Positions 18,226 to 25,893 of a stretch of DNA of 44,715 nt are shown piece by piece. Source of the DNA: Clostridia bacterium (GTDB lineage: Bacteria; Bacillota; Clostridia; Christensenellales; Borkfalkiaceae); contig JAFZXN010000008.1 in NCBI GenBank assembly GCA_017616695.1, positions 1 through 44,715 on the forward strand, written 5' to 3'. Numbering within the stretch: the first letter of the stretch is position 1; each line of letters begins with the position of its first letter. The notes under the pieces were generated by a model that had not been told where the DNA came from, searched no databases, and was given only the letters and a program-made list of their open reading frames with translations. The position numbers were made by a program, and so were the translations under genes.

Positions 18226-18801
18226 GTGGTAAAATTATTTAAACGATTTTTTGTCGCGGTTATAATTGTTTCGTTGCTCTTTTCCGCCTGCGGTTGTTCG
18301 TATTCCGATAATACGTTCAGAAAGAATGTTAAGGAAAAGTATTCGCTTGTAATACCGGATACTTGCAGATGTGTTTACGCAAACACCGATACCTGGGGCG
18401 GGTTTCCATCCGTTGACGGTATATCGTATTATATTTACGAAGTAGGGGACAGTACAGATGATTTTTTCTCATTATTTAACACCGAAGCCGATGAATTTTA
18501 TGTGAAATGTTTTAATATATGGAAAGACTCAATGAATGGATTGCTAAAGCATATAACCGGTGAAGAGAACGTCGTTTCAGGTGATCGTTTGCCTGATTAT
18601 TCCGAACAATACTTGTGGTGTTTCAGAGGCGTTAAAGGGTGGAACAGTTCTGAAAACTGCTATGATGTGGGCGAGACGTTTGACGATATTTACGATTACT
18701 ACAAGCAAGTATATTTTACTTATATCCCGAAAAATGGCAAAATGTTTGCTATGCATGTCGTCAACTATCGTTTAAATGAAGATATAGTTAACAATTATTA
18801 A
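18226..18801 (+). CDS. Putative lipoprotein of unknown function
   Basis: A 191-aa exported protein not recognised as a known family. A basic N-terminus (KLFKRF) and a hydrophobic stretch (residues 8-19) end in a lipobox-like LLFSACGC, so Cys22 (or Cys24) would be lipidated at the membrane surface. The mature part is rich in Tyr, Trp, Phe and Asp, with several Cys (C46, C48, C94, C131, C143). The GTG start is set by AGGAGGG seven bases upstream. It has its own promoter and is followed 34 bp later by a 65-aa membrane peptide; a terminator ends the pair. Base composition is more AT-rich than the housekeeping neighbours, suggesting accessory origin. Confidence 0.8.
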   Translation: MVKLFKRFFVAVIIVSLLFSACGCSYSDNTFRKNVKEKYSLVIPDTCRCVYANTDTWGGFPSVDGISYYIYEVGDSTDDFFSLFNTEADEFYVKCFNIWKDSMNGLLKHITGEENVVSGDRLPDYSEQYLWCFRGVKGWNSSENCYDVGETFDDIYDYYKQVYFTYIPKNGKMFAMHVVNYRLNEDIVNNY

Positions 18802-18835
18802 TTTTTTTGTTAGATTAATTTTTAGGAGTAATTTT

Positions 18836-19033
18836 ATGTGTCATTTAAAAAATAACAAAATTTTGTTTTATTCCCTTAATATAATTATTTCCTTTATTAT
18901 AATTGTATTACAATTTAATGCATTGAAAAATAATTGTAAAGAAAATGTATTGGCTGAAGAAAGTGTTTCAAGAGAAGATCAATTTATTAATTATGTGTTA
19001 AATGATTTCGATAACATAAGCGTTATGGAATGA
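18836..19033 (+). CDS. Small single-pass membrane protein, unknown
   Basis: A 65-aa protein with one clear transmembrane helix (about residues 9-28, LFYSLNIIISFIIIVLQF) and a short polar, acidic C-terminal domain. The N-terminus MCHLKNNK is basic, giving a predicted N-in topology. An AGGAG site lies eight bases before ATG. It is extremely AT-rich, unlike neighbouring genes, and shares a promoter and terminator with the preceding lipoprotein, so the two probably work together. No homologous family is recognised. Confidence 0.65.
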   Translation: MCHLKNNKILFYSLNIIISFIIIVLQFNALKNNCKENVLAEESVSREDQFINYVLNDFDNISVME

Positions 19034-19076
19034 ACGTTTATTACAATACAATTTAAGCAATATCATATTTTAACGG

Positions 19077-19103
19077 TGCGCCTTTTTAAAGGCGCGTTTT
19101 TTT
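19077..19103 (+). terminator. Terminator of the lipoprotein unit
   Basis: GCGCC (19078-19082) pairs with GGCGC (19091-19095), then G and seven T. Confidence 0.8.
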
Positions 19104-19173
19104 AACGTTTTTATACGTCGAACAAAAAATTTTCACCCGATTTTCAAAATTTTCTCGGATTTTCAAAATGTCC

Positions 19174-19202
19174 TTGCAATAAATAAAAAGGTATGCTATA
19201 AT
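19174..19202 (+). promoter_or_regulatory. Strong extended -10 promoter of lon
   Basis: TTGCAA (19174-19179), 17-bp spacer, TGC followed by consensus TATAAT (19197-19202). This gives a leader of about 60 AT-rich bases with no Shine-Dalgarno. Confidence 0.83.
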
Positions 19203-19268
19203 ATATAATACTATATATAAATATTTTGTTATAAACTGCTTTAATTAAGTTAGTTTCGGTATATTTTT

Positions 19269-21611
19269 ATGGAAAACAACGAGATGACCGCCGCAGTAGG
19301 CGGTGAACAAAACGTGAGAACTCTGCCGGTATTCGTTTTGCGCGGCAGGGTTATGCTGCCTAATATCAGCTCTCAATTCGATGTCGGAAGGACTATGTCT
19401 CTGCTTGCGGTAAGAAAAGCGGTGACGGACAATTCCGAACTTTTCGTCGTTACGCAGAAAAACTCTCTCGACGAAACTCCCACGCCCGACAGGTTCTATT
19501 CGGTAGGCGTTATCTGCCGCATGGTCAAGATAAACAATATTACCGATAAGAGTATCAGGATACAATTAAGCGGCGTAAGCCGTGCGAGGATAAAGGACGT
19601 AAACCTTGTGGACGGTTACTACGAGGCGACCGTTGAGGACCTTCCGTTTTCGGAGAACGCGCCCGTCGAATCGCGTGCGTACTTCTCGTTTTTGCGTGAA
19701 AAATTCAAGGATTACGTTAAAGCCAATCGGAATTTCCCGAAAGATCTTTCCGACGCTTTGTCGGGGCTTGAAGACGTCAACGAGTTCGTCAATATCTTAA
19801 CTTTCAATCTCAATATCGACGAGGCAAAAAAGCAGGAGATATTGGAGCTTTCCGTGACCACCGAAAGGGTGGAGAGCCTTTCCCGCATTCTTAGCTCATT
19901 AAACGACAACGTGGAGCTTGAAAGAAAGATCTCCGAAAGGGTGAAAGCCAGCGTCGACAAAGGTCAGAAAGAATATTACCTTCGCGAGCGGCTCAAAGCC
20001 ATTCACGAAGAGCTTGGCGACGATTCCGCCGAAACGGAAAACCTGCGCGCGCAGATACTCGAAAAGCACATGCCCGCCGAGGACGAAGAAAAGGTCTTGA
20101 AAGAACTTGACAGAATGTCGAGAATGAATTCTTCGTCGCCCGACTATACCGTTTTGAGAACTTATATCGACTGGATACTCGATCTGCCGTTCAACAAGGC
20201 GTCCGAGGACAGAAAAAACCTTAACGAGGCGGTCGATATCCTCAACGAAGATCATTTCGGGCTTGAAAAAGTCAAAGAAAGGATCGTCGAATACCTTGCC
20301 GTTATGAAACTTACGGGCAAAGTCGGCGGTTCGATAATCTGTCTCGTAGGGCCTCCGGGCGTCGGTAAGACTTCGGTCGCGACCTCGATCGCGCGTGCGC
20401 TCGACAGAAGGTTTACGAGAATGAGCCTCGGCGGCGTCAAGGACGAAGCGGAGATAAGAGGGCACAGAAAGACTTACATCGGCGCTATGCCCGGGCGTAT
20501 CATATACGGCTTGAAAGACGCAAAAGTCAATAATCCCGTGTTCCTTCTCGACGAGATAGACAAGCTTTCGTCCGACCTTCGCGGCGATCCCGCAAGCGCT
20601 TTGTTGGAAGTTCTCGATCCCGAGCAGAACAAGACTTTCCGCGACAGATATATCGAGATACCTTTCGATCTCAGCAACGTTTTATTCATCACGACGGCTA
20701 ACTCTCTCGAAACCATTCCGACGCCCTTACTTGACAGAATGGAAGTCATCTCTTTAGACGGCTACACCATCGAAGAAAAGGTCGAGATAGCTACGCGCTA
20801 CCTTATCCCGAAGAGAATGAAACTCAACGGACTTCCCGACGATAAGGTGGAATTTACCGAGGGCGCTATCGAAAAAGTCGTAAAAGGCTATACGCTCGAG
20901 GCGGGCGTAAGAAATCTCGAACGTAAACTCGACGAGATAATAAGAAAGATAGCTACGAAACTTGCAAGGTCCGGCAGGCTCAAAAAACAGAAGATAACCG
21001 AAGCCAACGTTTCGGAGTATCTCGGCACCGAGCGTTTCGGCGAGAGCGATCGCTTGAAAAACGACGAAGTGGGCGCCGCTAACGGACTTGCCTGGACGCA
21101 GTACGGCGGCACCACGCTTACGATAGAAGTCGTCAAGATAAAAGGCGGCAAGGGCAACGTTCAGCTTACCGGTAAACTCGGCGACGTAATGAAGGAAAGC
21201 GCTTTGGCCACGCTTAGCTTTATCAAGGCTCATGCCGAAGTGTTCGGTATAGACCTCGAAACGTTTGCCGACGTCGATCTGCACGTCCACGTTCCCGAAG
21301 GCGCCACGCCCAAAGACGGCCCGTCCGCGGGTATAACTTTGGCTACGGCTATGCTGTCCTGTCTTACGGGCAGAAAAGTCAGGAGCGATATCGCCATGAC
21401 GGGCGAGATAACTCTTCGCGGTAAAGTGCTTCCCATCGGCGGATTGAAGGAAAAATCCCTCGCCGCGTACAGAAAAGGCATCACCGAACTTATAATCCCT
21501 GCGGAGAACGTCAAAGATATAGAAGATATCCCCGAAAACGTCAGAAAAGAGCTTAAGTTCCACCCCGTCAAAGAGGCGTGGGAAGTCTTCGAGTTGGCGT
21601 TGAGAAAATAA
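19269..21611 (+). CDS. lon: ATP-dependent protease Lon
   Basis: Lon is a hexameric AAA+ serine protease that removes damaged and regulatory proteins. The 780-aa protein has an N-terminal substrate domain (about 1-210, LPVFVLRGRVMLPN), a coiled middle region, an AAA+ module with Walker A GPPGVGKTS (near 360), Walker B and HRKTYIGAMPGR. The protease domain has the catalytic Ser in PKDGPSAG (near 685) and Lys in GGLKEKSLAAYR (near 726). It is full length. The start is preceded by GTATATTTTTATG without a ribosome site despite a strong promoter. Confidence 0.97.
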   Translation: MENNEMTAAVGGEQNVRTLPVFVLRGRVMLPNISSQFDVGRTMSLLAVRKAVTDNSELFVVTQKNSLDETPTPDRFYSVGVICRMVKINNITDKSIRIQLSGVSRARIKDVNLVDGYYEATVEDLPFSENAPVESRAYFSFLREKFKDYVKANRNFPKDLSDALSGLEDVNEFVNILTFNLNIDEAKKQEILELSVTTERVESLSRILSSLNDNVELERKISERVKASVDKGQKEYYLRERLKAIHEELGDDSAETENLRAQILEKHMPAEDEEKVLKELDRMSRMNSSSPDYTVLRTYIDWILDLPFNKASEDRKNLNEAVDILNEDHFGLEKVKERIVEYLAVMKLTGKVGGSIICLVGPPGVGKTSVATSIARALDRRFTRMSLGGVKDEAEIRGHRKTYIGAMPGRIIYGLKDAKVNNPVFLLDEIDKLSSDLRGDPASALLEVLDPEQNKTFRDRYIEIPFDLSNVLFITTANSLETIPTPLLDRMEVISLDGYTIEEKVEIATRYLIPKRMKLNGLPDDKVEFTEGAIEKVVKGYTLEAGVRNLERKLDEIIRKIATKLARSGRLKKQKITEANVSEYLGTERFGESDRLKNDEVGAANGLAWTQYGGTTLTIEVVKIKGGKGNVQLTGKLGDVMKESALATLSFIKAHAEVFGIDLETFADVDLHVHVPEGATPKDGPSAGITLATAMLSCLTGRKVRSDIAMTGEITLRGKVLPIGGLKEKSLAAYRKGITELIIPAENVKDIEDIPENVRKELKFHPVKEAWEVFELALRK

Positions 21612-21641
21612 AACGACCGAAAACGCCTAAAAAGTCGTTTT
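21610..21641 (+). terminator. Weak hairpin between lon and engB
   Basis: AAAACGAC pairs with GTCGTTTT across a 16-base loop, ending in TTTT. It may partially attenuate transcription into engB; the 52-bp gap otherwise holds only the engB ribosome site. Confidence 0.4.
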
Positions 21642-21663
21642 ACGGTAATTTTGGCGGAAGGAT

Positions 21664-22287
21664 ATGGCAAATTATAACGCACAATTTATAAGGTCCGCCG
21701 CCGACGAGAGCGGTTTTATAACGAGCGATAAGCCGATGATCTGCGTGAGCGGAAAATCGAACGTTGGTAAAAGCTCGTTTATAAATATGCTCGCAAACAG
21801 GAAAAAGCTTGCAAAAACTTCAAATACTCCGGGAAGAACGCGGCTCGTAAACTACTTCGACTTCGGCGATTTTATCCTTGCCGACCTTCCGGGGTACGGC
21901 TACGCGCAGGTTTCCAAAACAGAAAAGGAGCGCTGGGGAAAGACTCTCGAAAGGTTTTTCGAGGTGGCTCCCATTTGTCTTGTGATAGCGCTCGTCGATA
22001 TCCGTCACGATCCGACGGATGACGACAAGACGATGATAAAGTATCTGTACGCCAAAAGGCTTCCTTTCATTCTCGTTGCGACGAAATCGGATAAGCTTCC
22101 CAAAACCAAAATAAAACCGCAGGCTGCGACGGTGGCTTCAAAGCTCGGTCTTTCCGCGGGGGACGTGATAGCTTTGTCGTCGATGAGCGGCGCGGGCAGG
22201 GAATCGGTCGAAAAGGAAATAGAAAAAGCCGTAAATATTTTTAACACGAAGGATTCGGATCAGGGTATTACCGATGAAAATGGATGA
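21664..22287 (+). CDS. engB: Ribosome biogenesis GTP-binding protein YsxC/EngB
   Basis: EngB (YsxC, YihA) is an essential GTPase in 50S subunit assembly. The 207-aa protein has G1 GKSNVGKSSF, G2 NTPGRTRLVNYF, G3 DLPGYGYA and G4 TKSDKL. lon-engB adjacency is very common in Firmicutes. A GGAAGG sequence near the ATG is the probable ribosome site. It overlaps the following phosphatase gene by 14 bp. Confidence 0.95.
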   Translation: MANYNAQFIRSAADESGFITSDKPMICVSGKSNVGKSSFINMLANRKKLAKTSNTPGRTRLVNYFDFGDFILADLPGYGYAQVSKTEKERWGKTLERFFEVAPICLVIALVDIRHDPTDDDKTMIKYLYAKRLPFILVATKSDKLPKTKIKPQAATVASKLGLSAGDVIALSSMSGAGRESVEKEIEKAVNIFNTKDSDQGITDENG

Positions 22288-23092
22288 ATTTAACAGGATC
22301 AAACTTAAAAGTCTGTATAACACGCGCGATCTCGGCGGTATGCCCGCCGAAAACGGCACGGTCATAAAAGAAGGTCTGTTATATAGGAGCGGAAGATTGC
22401 ATAAGCTCCCTAAAAGCACGGCGAAAACGCTTTCCGATCTCGGCATAAAGACCATTATCGATTTCAGGACGGACGTTGAACGCAACGAAAAACCCGACAC
22501 CGTTATCAAAGGGGTAAATTATATCAATTGCCCGCTCGTTTGTACGGCTACGCCCGGTATCACTTATCAGGAAAAGATAAGGCATACTTTTAAGGAAGAG
22601 GGCAAGATCCTTTACGAAACTTACGGTACCGCCGACAATTATATGATCCAGATGTACCGCAATATGGTGACCGATCTCGAGTCGGTAAAAGCACTTAAAA
22701 AGTTTTTCAATATAATTCTAACCGTCGACGGCGGCGTCCTATTCCATTGCAGCAGCGGTAAGGACCGCGTCGGGGTGTGTTCGGCGATACTCGAACACCT
22801 TCTCGGAGTCAACGAAGAGCTTATTTTGAAAGATTACGCCGTTTCCGCCGTCTTCTGGCGCAGAAAGTATTTCTGGTACAAGGTCGGCATAGCTTTGGCT
22901 CCCGCAACTTTGAAGTTCAAAAAGATAATTTTGTGCATTATGAAGACCAAAAAGCTTTATATCGAAAAGACGATGGAATACCTCGAAGAAACTTACGGCG
23001 GGATAAAAGAGTATTGCAAAAAAGTGCTGTCTTTGACCGACGACGATCTAAACGCTTTAAAGACTCGGTTTTTGGAAAAAAGAGCACACTGA
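22274..23092 (+). CDS. Tyrosine-protein phosphatase family protein
   Basis: A 272-aa protein of the Y_phosphatase3 / MptpB-like group. The N-terminal NTRDLGGMP and LYRSGRL motifs, TIIDFRTDVERNEKPD, and the P-loop HCSSGKDRVG (HCxxxxxR; Cys near residue 158) are all present, so it should be a catalytically competent phosphatase acting on proteins or phosphoinositide-like substrates. No signal peptide is visible, so it is probably cytosolic. It overlaps engB by 14 bp, suggesting coupling, though the functions are not obviously related. ATG codons at 22274 and 22280 are both possible starts. A bidirectional terminator follows. Confidence 0.87.
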   Translation: MKMDEFNRIKLKSLYNTRDLGGMPAENGTVIKEGLLYRSGRLHKLPKSTAKTLSDLGIKTIIDFRTDVERNEKPDTVIKGVNYINCPLVCTATPGITYQEKIRHTFKEEGKILYETYGTADNYMIQMYRNMVTDLESVKALKKFFNIILTVDGGVLFHCSSGKDRVGVCSAILEHLLGVNEELILKDYAVSAVFWRRKYFWYKVGIALAPATLKFKKIILCIMKTKKLYIEKTMEYLEETYGGIKEYCKKVLSLTDDDLNALKTRFLEKRAH

Positions 23093-23093
23093 T

Positions 23094-23142
23094 AAAAAAT
23101 TACGGCGGAACGCTTAAAAACGAGCATTCCGCCGCTTTTTTT
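23094..23142. terminator. Bidirectional terminator
   Basis: GGCGGAAcGC (23104-23113) pairs with GCaTTCCGCC (23124-23133). A seven-T run follows on the + strand and a six-T run on the - strand (A run at 23094-23099). It ends the phosphatase gene from the left and the 55-aa gene from the right. Confidence 0.8.
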
Positions 23143-23167
23143 ATATGCCGTGATATCGCGTTATCCG

Positions 23168-23335
23168 TTAAGACGTCACGGTCGTCGTTTGGCGTTGATT
23201 GCCGCTTAAACACCCTAAAGATAGCGTCGTGGTCGATAACAAAGCAAGCAGTATAAATAGCTGCGTAGTCGTTATCGTGCCGTTATAAGTTAAAAGTAAC
23301 ATCAGCGCTGCAAGAGTTATTTCCGTTGCCGACAT
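23168..23335 (-). CDS. Hypothetical small hydrophobic protein (55 aa)
   Basis: A short minus-strand open frame too small for usual cut-offs, supported by an AAAAGGAG site six bases before ATG (23335) and by the bidirectional terminator after it. The protein starts MSATEITLAALMLLL and has two hydrophobic stretches (about residues 5-17 and 25-43), the second containing LFILLALLSTTTLSLGC, then a polar Thr-rich end (QRQTTTVTS). It could be a signal-anchored or two-helix membrane peptide. No family is recognised. Reality rests on the ribosome site and terminator, not on homology. Confidence 0.5.
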   Translation of the reverse strand: MSATEITLAALMLLLTYNGTITTTQLFILLALLSTTTLSLGCLSGNQRQTTTVTS

Positions 23336-23508
23336 ATAGTGCTCCTTTTGTAATAATCTATGCTAAAGTTAGTCGATAAATGCCACTTTTGTCGTTATTT
23401 TACGGCTTGATCTTGCCGCTTTTTGGCGCTGATCTTATTTTAAAACGGGTTTTCGACAGGGTTTTACAGTTATAGCCTTTAAACGACGATATTTTAAATA
23501 TGCATATA

Positions 23509-23538
23509 TTGACAAGTGATGAAAACGTATTCTATAAT
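23509..23538 (+). promoter_or_regulatory. Promoter of arsR-family gene
   Basis: Consensus TTGACA (23509-23514), 18-bp spacer, consensus TATAAT (23533-23538). Confidence 0.8.
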
Positions 23539-23542
23539 TTTA

Positions 23543-23555
23543 GCGTAACTTACGC
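23543..23555. promoter_or_regulatory. Palindromic operator candidate at the arsR start site
   Basis: A perfect inverted repeat, GCGTAA-C-TTACGC, begins four bases after the -10, exactly where transcription should start. This is the expected position for an autorepressor site of the ArsR family protein encoded 44 bp downstream. Confidence 0.6.
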
Positions 23556-23598
23556 CGAAAGGCAGTGACGGTGTAAAAATCAAACGCGAGGTTATATT

Positions 23599-23934
23599 AT
23601 GGACGTTTTGCTGCTCGATAAAAGGACTCAATCGCTCGTAGTCGATTACGTTCCCACCGATGATATGCTGTTCGATCTCGTTAAATTCTTTTCCATCTTT
23701 TCTGACGTGACGCGGCTTAAAATGCTTTCCGCACTCGCCATATCCGAAATGTGTGTGAACGATATTTCGGCAGTTTTAAGAATAAATCAAACGACTGTCA
23801 GCCACCAGTTGCGGCTATTAAAAAACCTCGGAGCGGTGCGCCGGCGTCGGCAAGGGAAAGTCATTTTCTATTCCTTGAAAAACGAACTCATCAACGACGT
23901 ATTGTTAAAAGGCGTCGAATTTTTGGGGTATTGA
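23599..23934 (+). CDS. ArsR/SmtB-family transcriptional regulator
   Basis: A 111-aa winged helix-turn-helix protein with LFDLVKFFSIFSDVTRLKML, recognition helix INQTTVSHQLRLLKNLGAV and wing RRQGKVIFYSL. The alpha-3 metal box of ArsR/CadC (ELCVCDL) is reduced to EMCVNDI with a single Cys, and the alpha-5 His/Asp site is not evident, so its signal may not be a metal. The N-terminal 25 residues are an unusual extension. No effector gene is adjacent in the same direction. It has a consensus promoter with a palindrome at the start site, consistent with autorepression. Confidence 0.88.
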   Translation: MDVLLLDKRTQSLVVDYVPTDDMLFDLVKFFSIFSDVTRLKMLSALAISEMCVNDISAVLRINQTTVSHQLRLLKNLGAVRRRRQGKVIFYSLKNELINDVLLKGVEFLGY

Positions 23935-24005
23935 ACAGACCTTAAAAAACGGATTTTGCGAAATTTTGACCTGTTAAAATAGAGTTTATATGCCGTAATT
24001 TTAAT

Positions 24006-24044
24006 AAAAATCGGGGCTTTCCGTGATAGTTTACGGAAAGCCCC
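24006..24044 (-). terminator. Terminator of the Cys-rich gene
   Basis: A perfect 12-bp stem, GGGGCTTTCCGT (24013-24024) with ACGGAAAGCCCC (24033-24044). The better T run (GATTTTTATT) follows on the - strand. It may also slow transcription coming from arsR. Confidence 0.8.
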
Positions 24045-24060
24045 TTGCTATGTAGGATAA

Positions 24061-24282
24061 TTATTTGCCGCAGCCGCAGCCGAAACCGAAGCCGCCGCGT
24101 TCGGGTTCCCTTTCGTTCCCGCAACCGCACAAAAGAATGAGCAGTAAGATGGGGATAAGAGCTTTGCAGGAACAGAGCTTATTGATGATATCGGTTATAC
24201 ATCCGCAACCGCCGCAGCACACCACGAGCAAGATGATAAGCAGATACAGATAGTAATTATTGCCTGTAAGCATATTGAACAA
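24061..24282 (-). CDS. Small Cys/Gly-rich two-helix membrane protein
   Basis: A 73-aa protein with ten Cys arranged in five close pairs: CC and CxC after helix 1 (C22, C23, C26, C28), C37/C39 between helices, C52/C54 after helix 2, and C69/C71 at the C-terminus. Helices are at about residues 10-21 and 41-51. The tail is Glu/Arg then Gly-rich (GGFGFGCGCGK). A perfect GGAGGT lies eight bases before a TTG codon at 24282 and 17 bases before the first ATG, so TTG is the likely start. The gene has its own terminator. No family is recognised; it could be metal-binding or a sporulation/envelope peptide. Confidence 0.72.
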   Translation of the reverse strand: MFNMLTGNNYYLYLLIILLVVCCGGCGCITDIINKLCSCKALIPILLLILLCGCGNEREPERGGFGFGCGCGK

Positions 24283-24394
24283 GTTTTTTTACCTCCGTTT
24301 AGATTACGGCACTTCGCCGTCAATATATAATACGAAAACGCGGGCGAATTTGTTACTTGATATTTTTTTCGGTAAGTATTAAATCACTTGCCAT

Positions 24395-24422
24395 TTGACG
24401 TTAAATATTATAAAATGATAAT
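24395..24422 (+). promoter_or_regulatory. Promoter of the ECF S-component gene
   Basis: TTGACG (24395-24400), 16-bp spacer, GATAAT (24417-24422), about 50 bases before the GGAGGT-preceded ATG at 24472. Confidence 0.6.
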
Positions 24423-24471
24423 ATATAATACAACAGATATCCCTAACCGTGGAATCTGATTGGAGGTAAAA

Positions 24472-25107
24472 ATGAATAAACGTTCGGTTGCGAGAGACGT
24501 TGCGTTTCTCGGAGTGATGCTTGCGCTCGTATTCGTGTTCTTGCTTGTGGAAACCTTCCTTTTCAGCGCATTATTGGGCAATTTTACGCCCGCCGCGCTT
24601 ACGCTTCCGCTTGCGATAGCCGTTTCCGTCACGGGCGACAAGCGTAACATGTTTATCGGAGGAACGCTGCTTGGCTTTTCTTCGTTCCTTCTTGCGATTC
24701 TGATCGCAAACCCCATCTTTTTGAATCCGCTCGTCTCGATCGCACCGCGCTTTTTTATCGGGATAGCAGCGTATTTCGTCTGTCTTTTATTTAAAAAACT
24801 CTTTAAAAACGCCAAAAGCGGCTTTTTGAGAAACGTTCTTCCGTATTCCGTTGCCGGCGTGGCGGGCGTACTTACCAACACCGTGCTCGTCGTAACGATG
24901 CTTTGGATTTTTACGAGTTCGTCTTTGGCGGAAGTCATCGCTACGATATTGTTGGTAAACTTCGTTGCGGAGATTATTTCCGCGGCGGTACTCGTTCCCG
25001 TAATATCGAGAGTTATCCGCAATATCTACGGAGTAGGTTATCACGAAAAATCCGATAGCTTTGAAGTTGCGGACGAAAAAGGCGAAACCGATATAGAAAA
25101 CAGGTAA
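24472..25107 (+). CDS. ECF transporter S component, probable pantothenate transporter
   Basis: A 211-aa integral membrane protein with about six hydrophobic segments, similar in size and layout to the substrate-binding S components of energy-coupling factor transporters. It begins MNKRSVARDVAFLGVMLAL, with an Ala/Leu-rich first helix that in this class contacts the shared T subunit. It lies 5 bp before coaX (pantothenate kinase), which suggests pantothenate as substrate; that is an inference from context. The start at 24472 is set by GGAGGT four bases upstream rather than by a TTG at 24460. The A/A'/T energising genes are not in this window. Confidence 0.8.
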   Translation: MNKRSVARDVAFLGVMLALVFVFLLVETFLFSALLGNFTPAALTLPLAIAVSVTGDKRNMFIGGTLLGFSSFLLAILIANPIFLNPLVSIAPRFFIGIAAYFVCLLFKKLFKNAKSGFLRNVLPYSVAGVAGVLTNTVLVVTMLWIFTSSSLAEVIATILLVNFVAEIISAAVLVPVISRVIRNIYGVGYHEKSDSFEVADEKGETDIENR

Positions 25108-25112
25108 ATAAT

Positions 25113-25883
25113 ATGATTTTCGTTATAGATATAGGCAACACCAACATAAAATACGGCGTTTTTGCGGGCGAAAAGCTCGTGGCGTCTTTCCGCGTCGTTT
25201 CCAAGAAAAATTCGACCGCGGACGAGTACGGCATCGTCGTAAGGGATCTATTGAATAACGCCGGCATATCCAAAGCCGATATCGAAGGCGTTATTATTTC
25301 GTCGGTCATTCCGCAACTCAATTACACCATTGAGCATATGTGCGAACAATACCTCGGAATAAAACCGCTTATGGTAGGCCCGGGGATAAGGACGGGGCTC
25401 AATTTAAAAGTCGACAATCCCCGAGAAATGGGCGCGGACAGAATAGTAAACAGCGTAGCCGCGTATAAAAAGTACGGCGGCGAAAAGCCCGTTATCTGCA
25501 TAGACTTCGGCACTGCGACGACTTTCAACGTCATAACCGAAAACGGCGAGTTCGTGGGCGGAGTCATCTCTCCCGGGATAAAAGGCTCGCTCGACTCTCT
25601 CGTCAACGGCACGGCAAAACTTCCCAATATCGAGCTGAAACTGCCTAAAAAGATAATCGCCAAAGACACGATAACCAATATGCAGGCGGGATTATTATAC
25701 GGCTTTGCGGGGCTGGTGGGGAATATAGTCGAAAAGACTAAAAAAGAACTCGGGCGCGACGCCTTCGTCGTGGTGACGGGCGGGCTTTCCGAAACGATAG
25801 CTTCGGAAGTTCCTTCCATCGACGTTATCGACAGGACTTTGACGCTCGAAGGGCTCAGGATATTATACGAAATGAATTTATAA
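25113..25883 (+). CDS. coaX: Type III pantothenate kinase
   Basis: CoaX phosphorylates pantothenate, the first committed step of coenzyme A synthesis. The 256-aa ASKHA-fold protein has the phosphate-binding motif DIGNTNIKYG at the N-terminus, GADRIVN near residue 109, and DFGTATTFNV near 130, all conserved in type III enzymes. It follows the ECF S component by 5 bp with no clear ribosome site (GGTAAATAAT), so translation is probably coupled to the transporter gene. Confidence 0.96.
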   Translation: MIFVIDIGNTNIKYGVFAGEKLVASFRVVSKKNSTADEYGIVVRDLLNNAGISKADIEGVIISSVIPQLNYTIEHMCEQYLGIKPLMVGPGIRTGLNLKVDNPREMGADRIVNSVAAYKKYGGEKPVICIDFGTATTFNVITENGEFVGGVISPGIKGSLDSLVNGTAKLPNIELKLPKKIIAKDTITNMQAGLLYGFAGLVGNIVEKTKKELGRDAFVVVTGGLSETIASEVPSIDVIDRTLTLEGLRILYEMNL

Positions 25884-25893
25884 GAAGGTCGTT

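Larger units (their letters stand above)
23336..23598. other. Intergenic region between the 55-aa gene and arsR
   Basis: Together with the small gene this fills a 506-bp gap between the phosphatase and arsR. It contains the ribosome site of the minus-strand gene next to 23336, an unassigned stretch of about 150 bp with no open frame, and the arsR promoter and palindrome at its right end. Confidence 0.6.
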
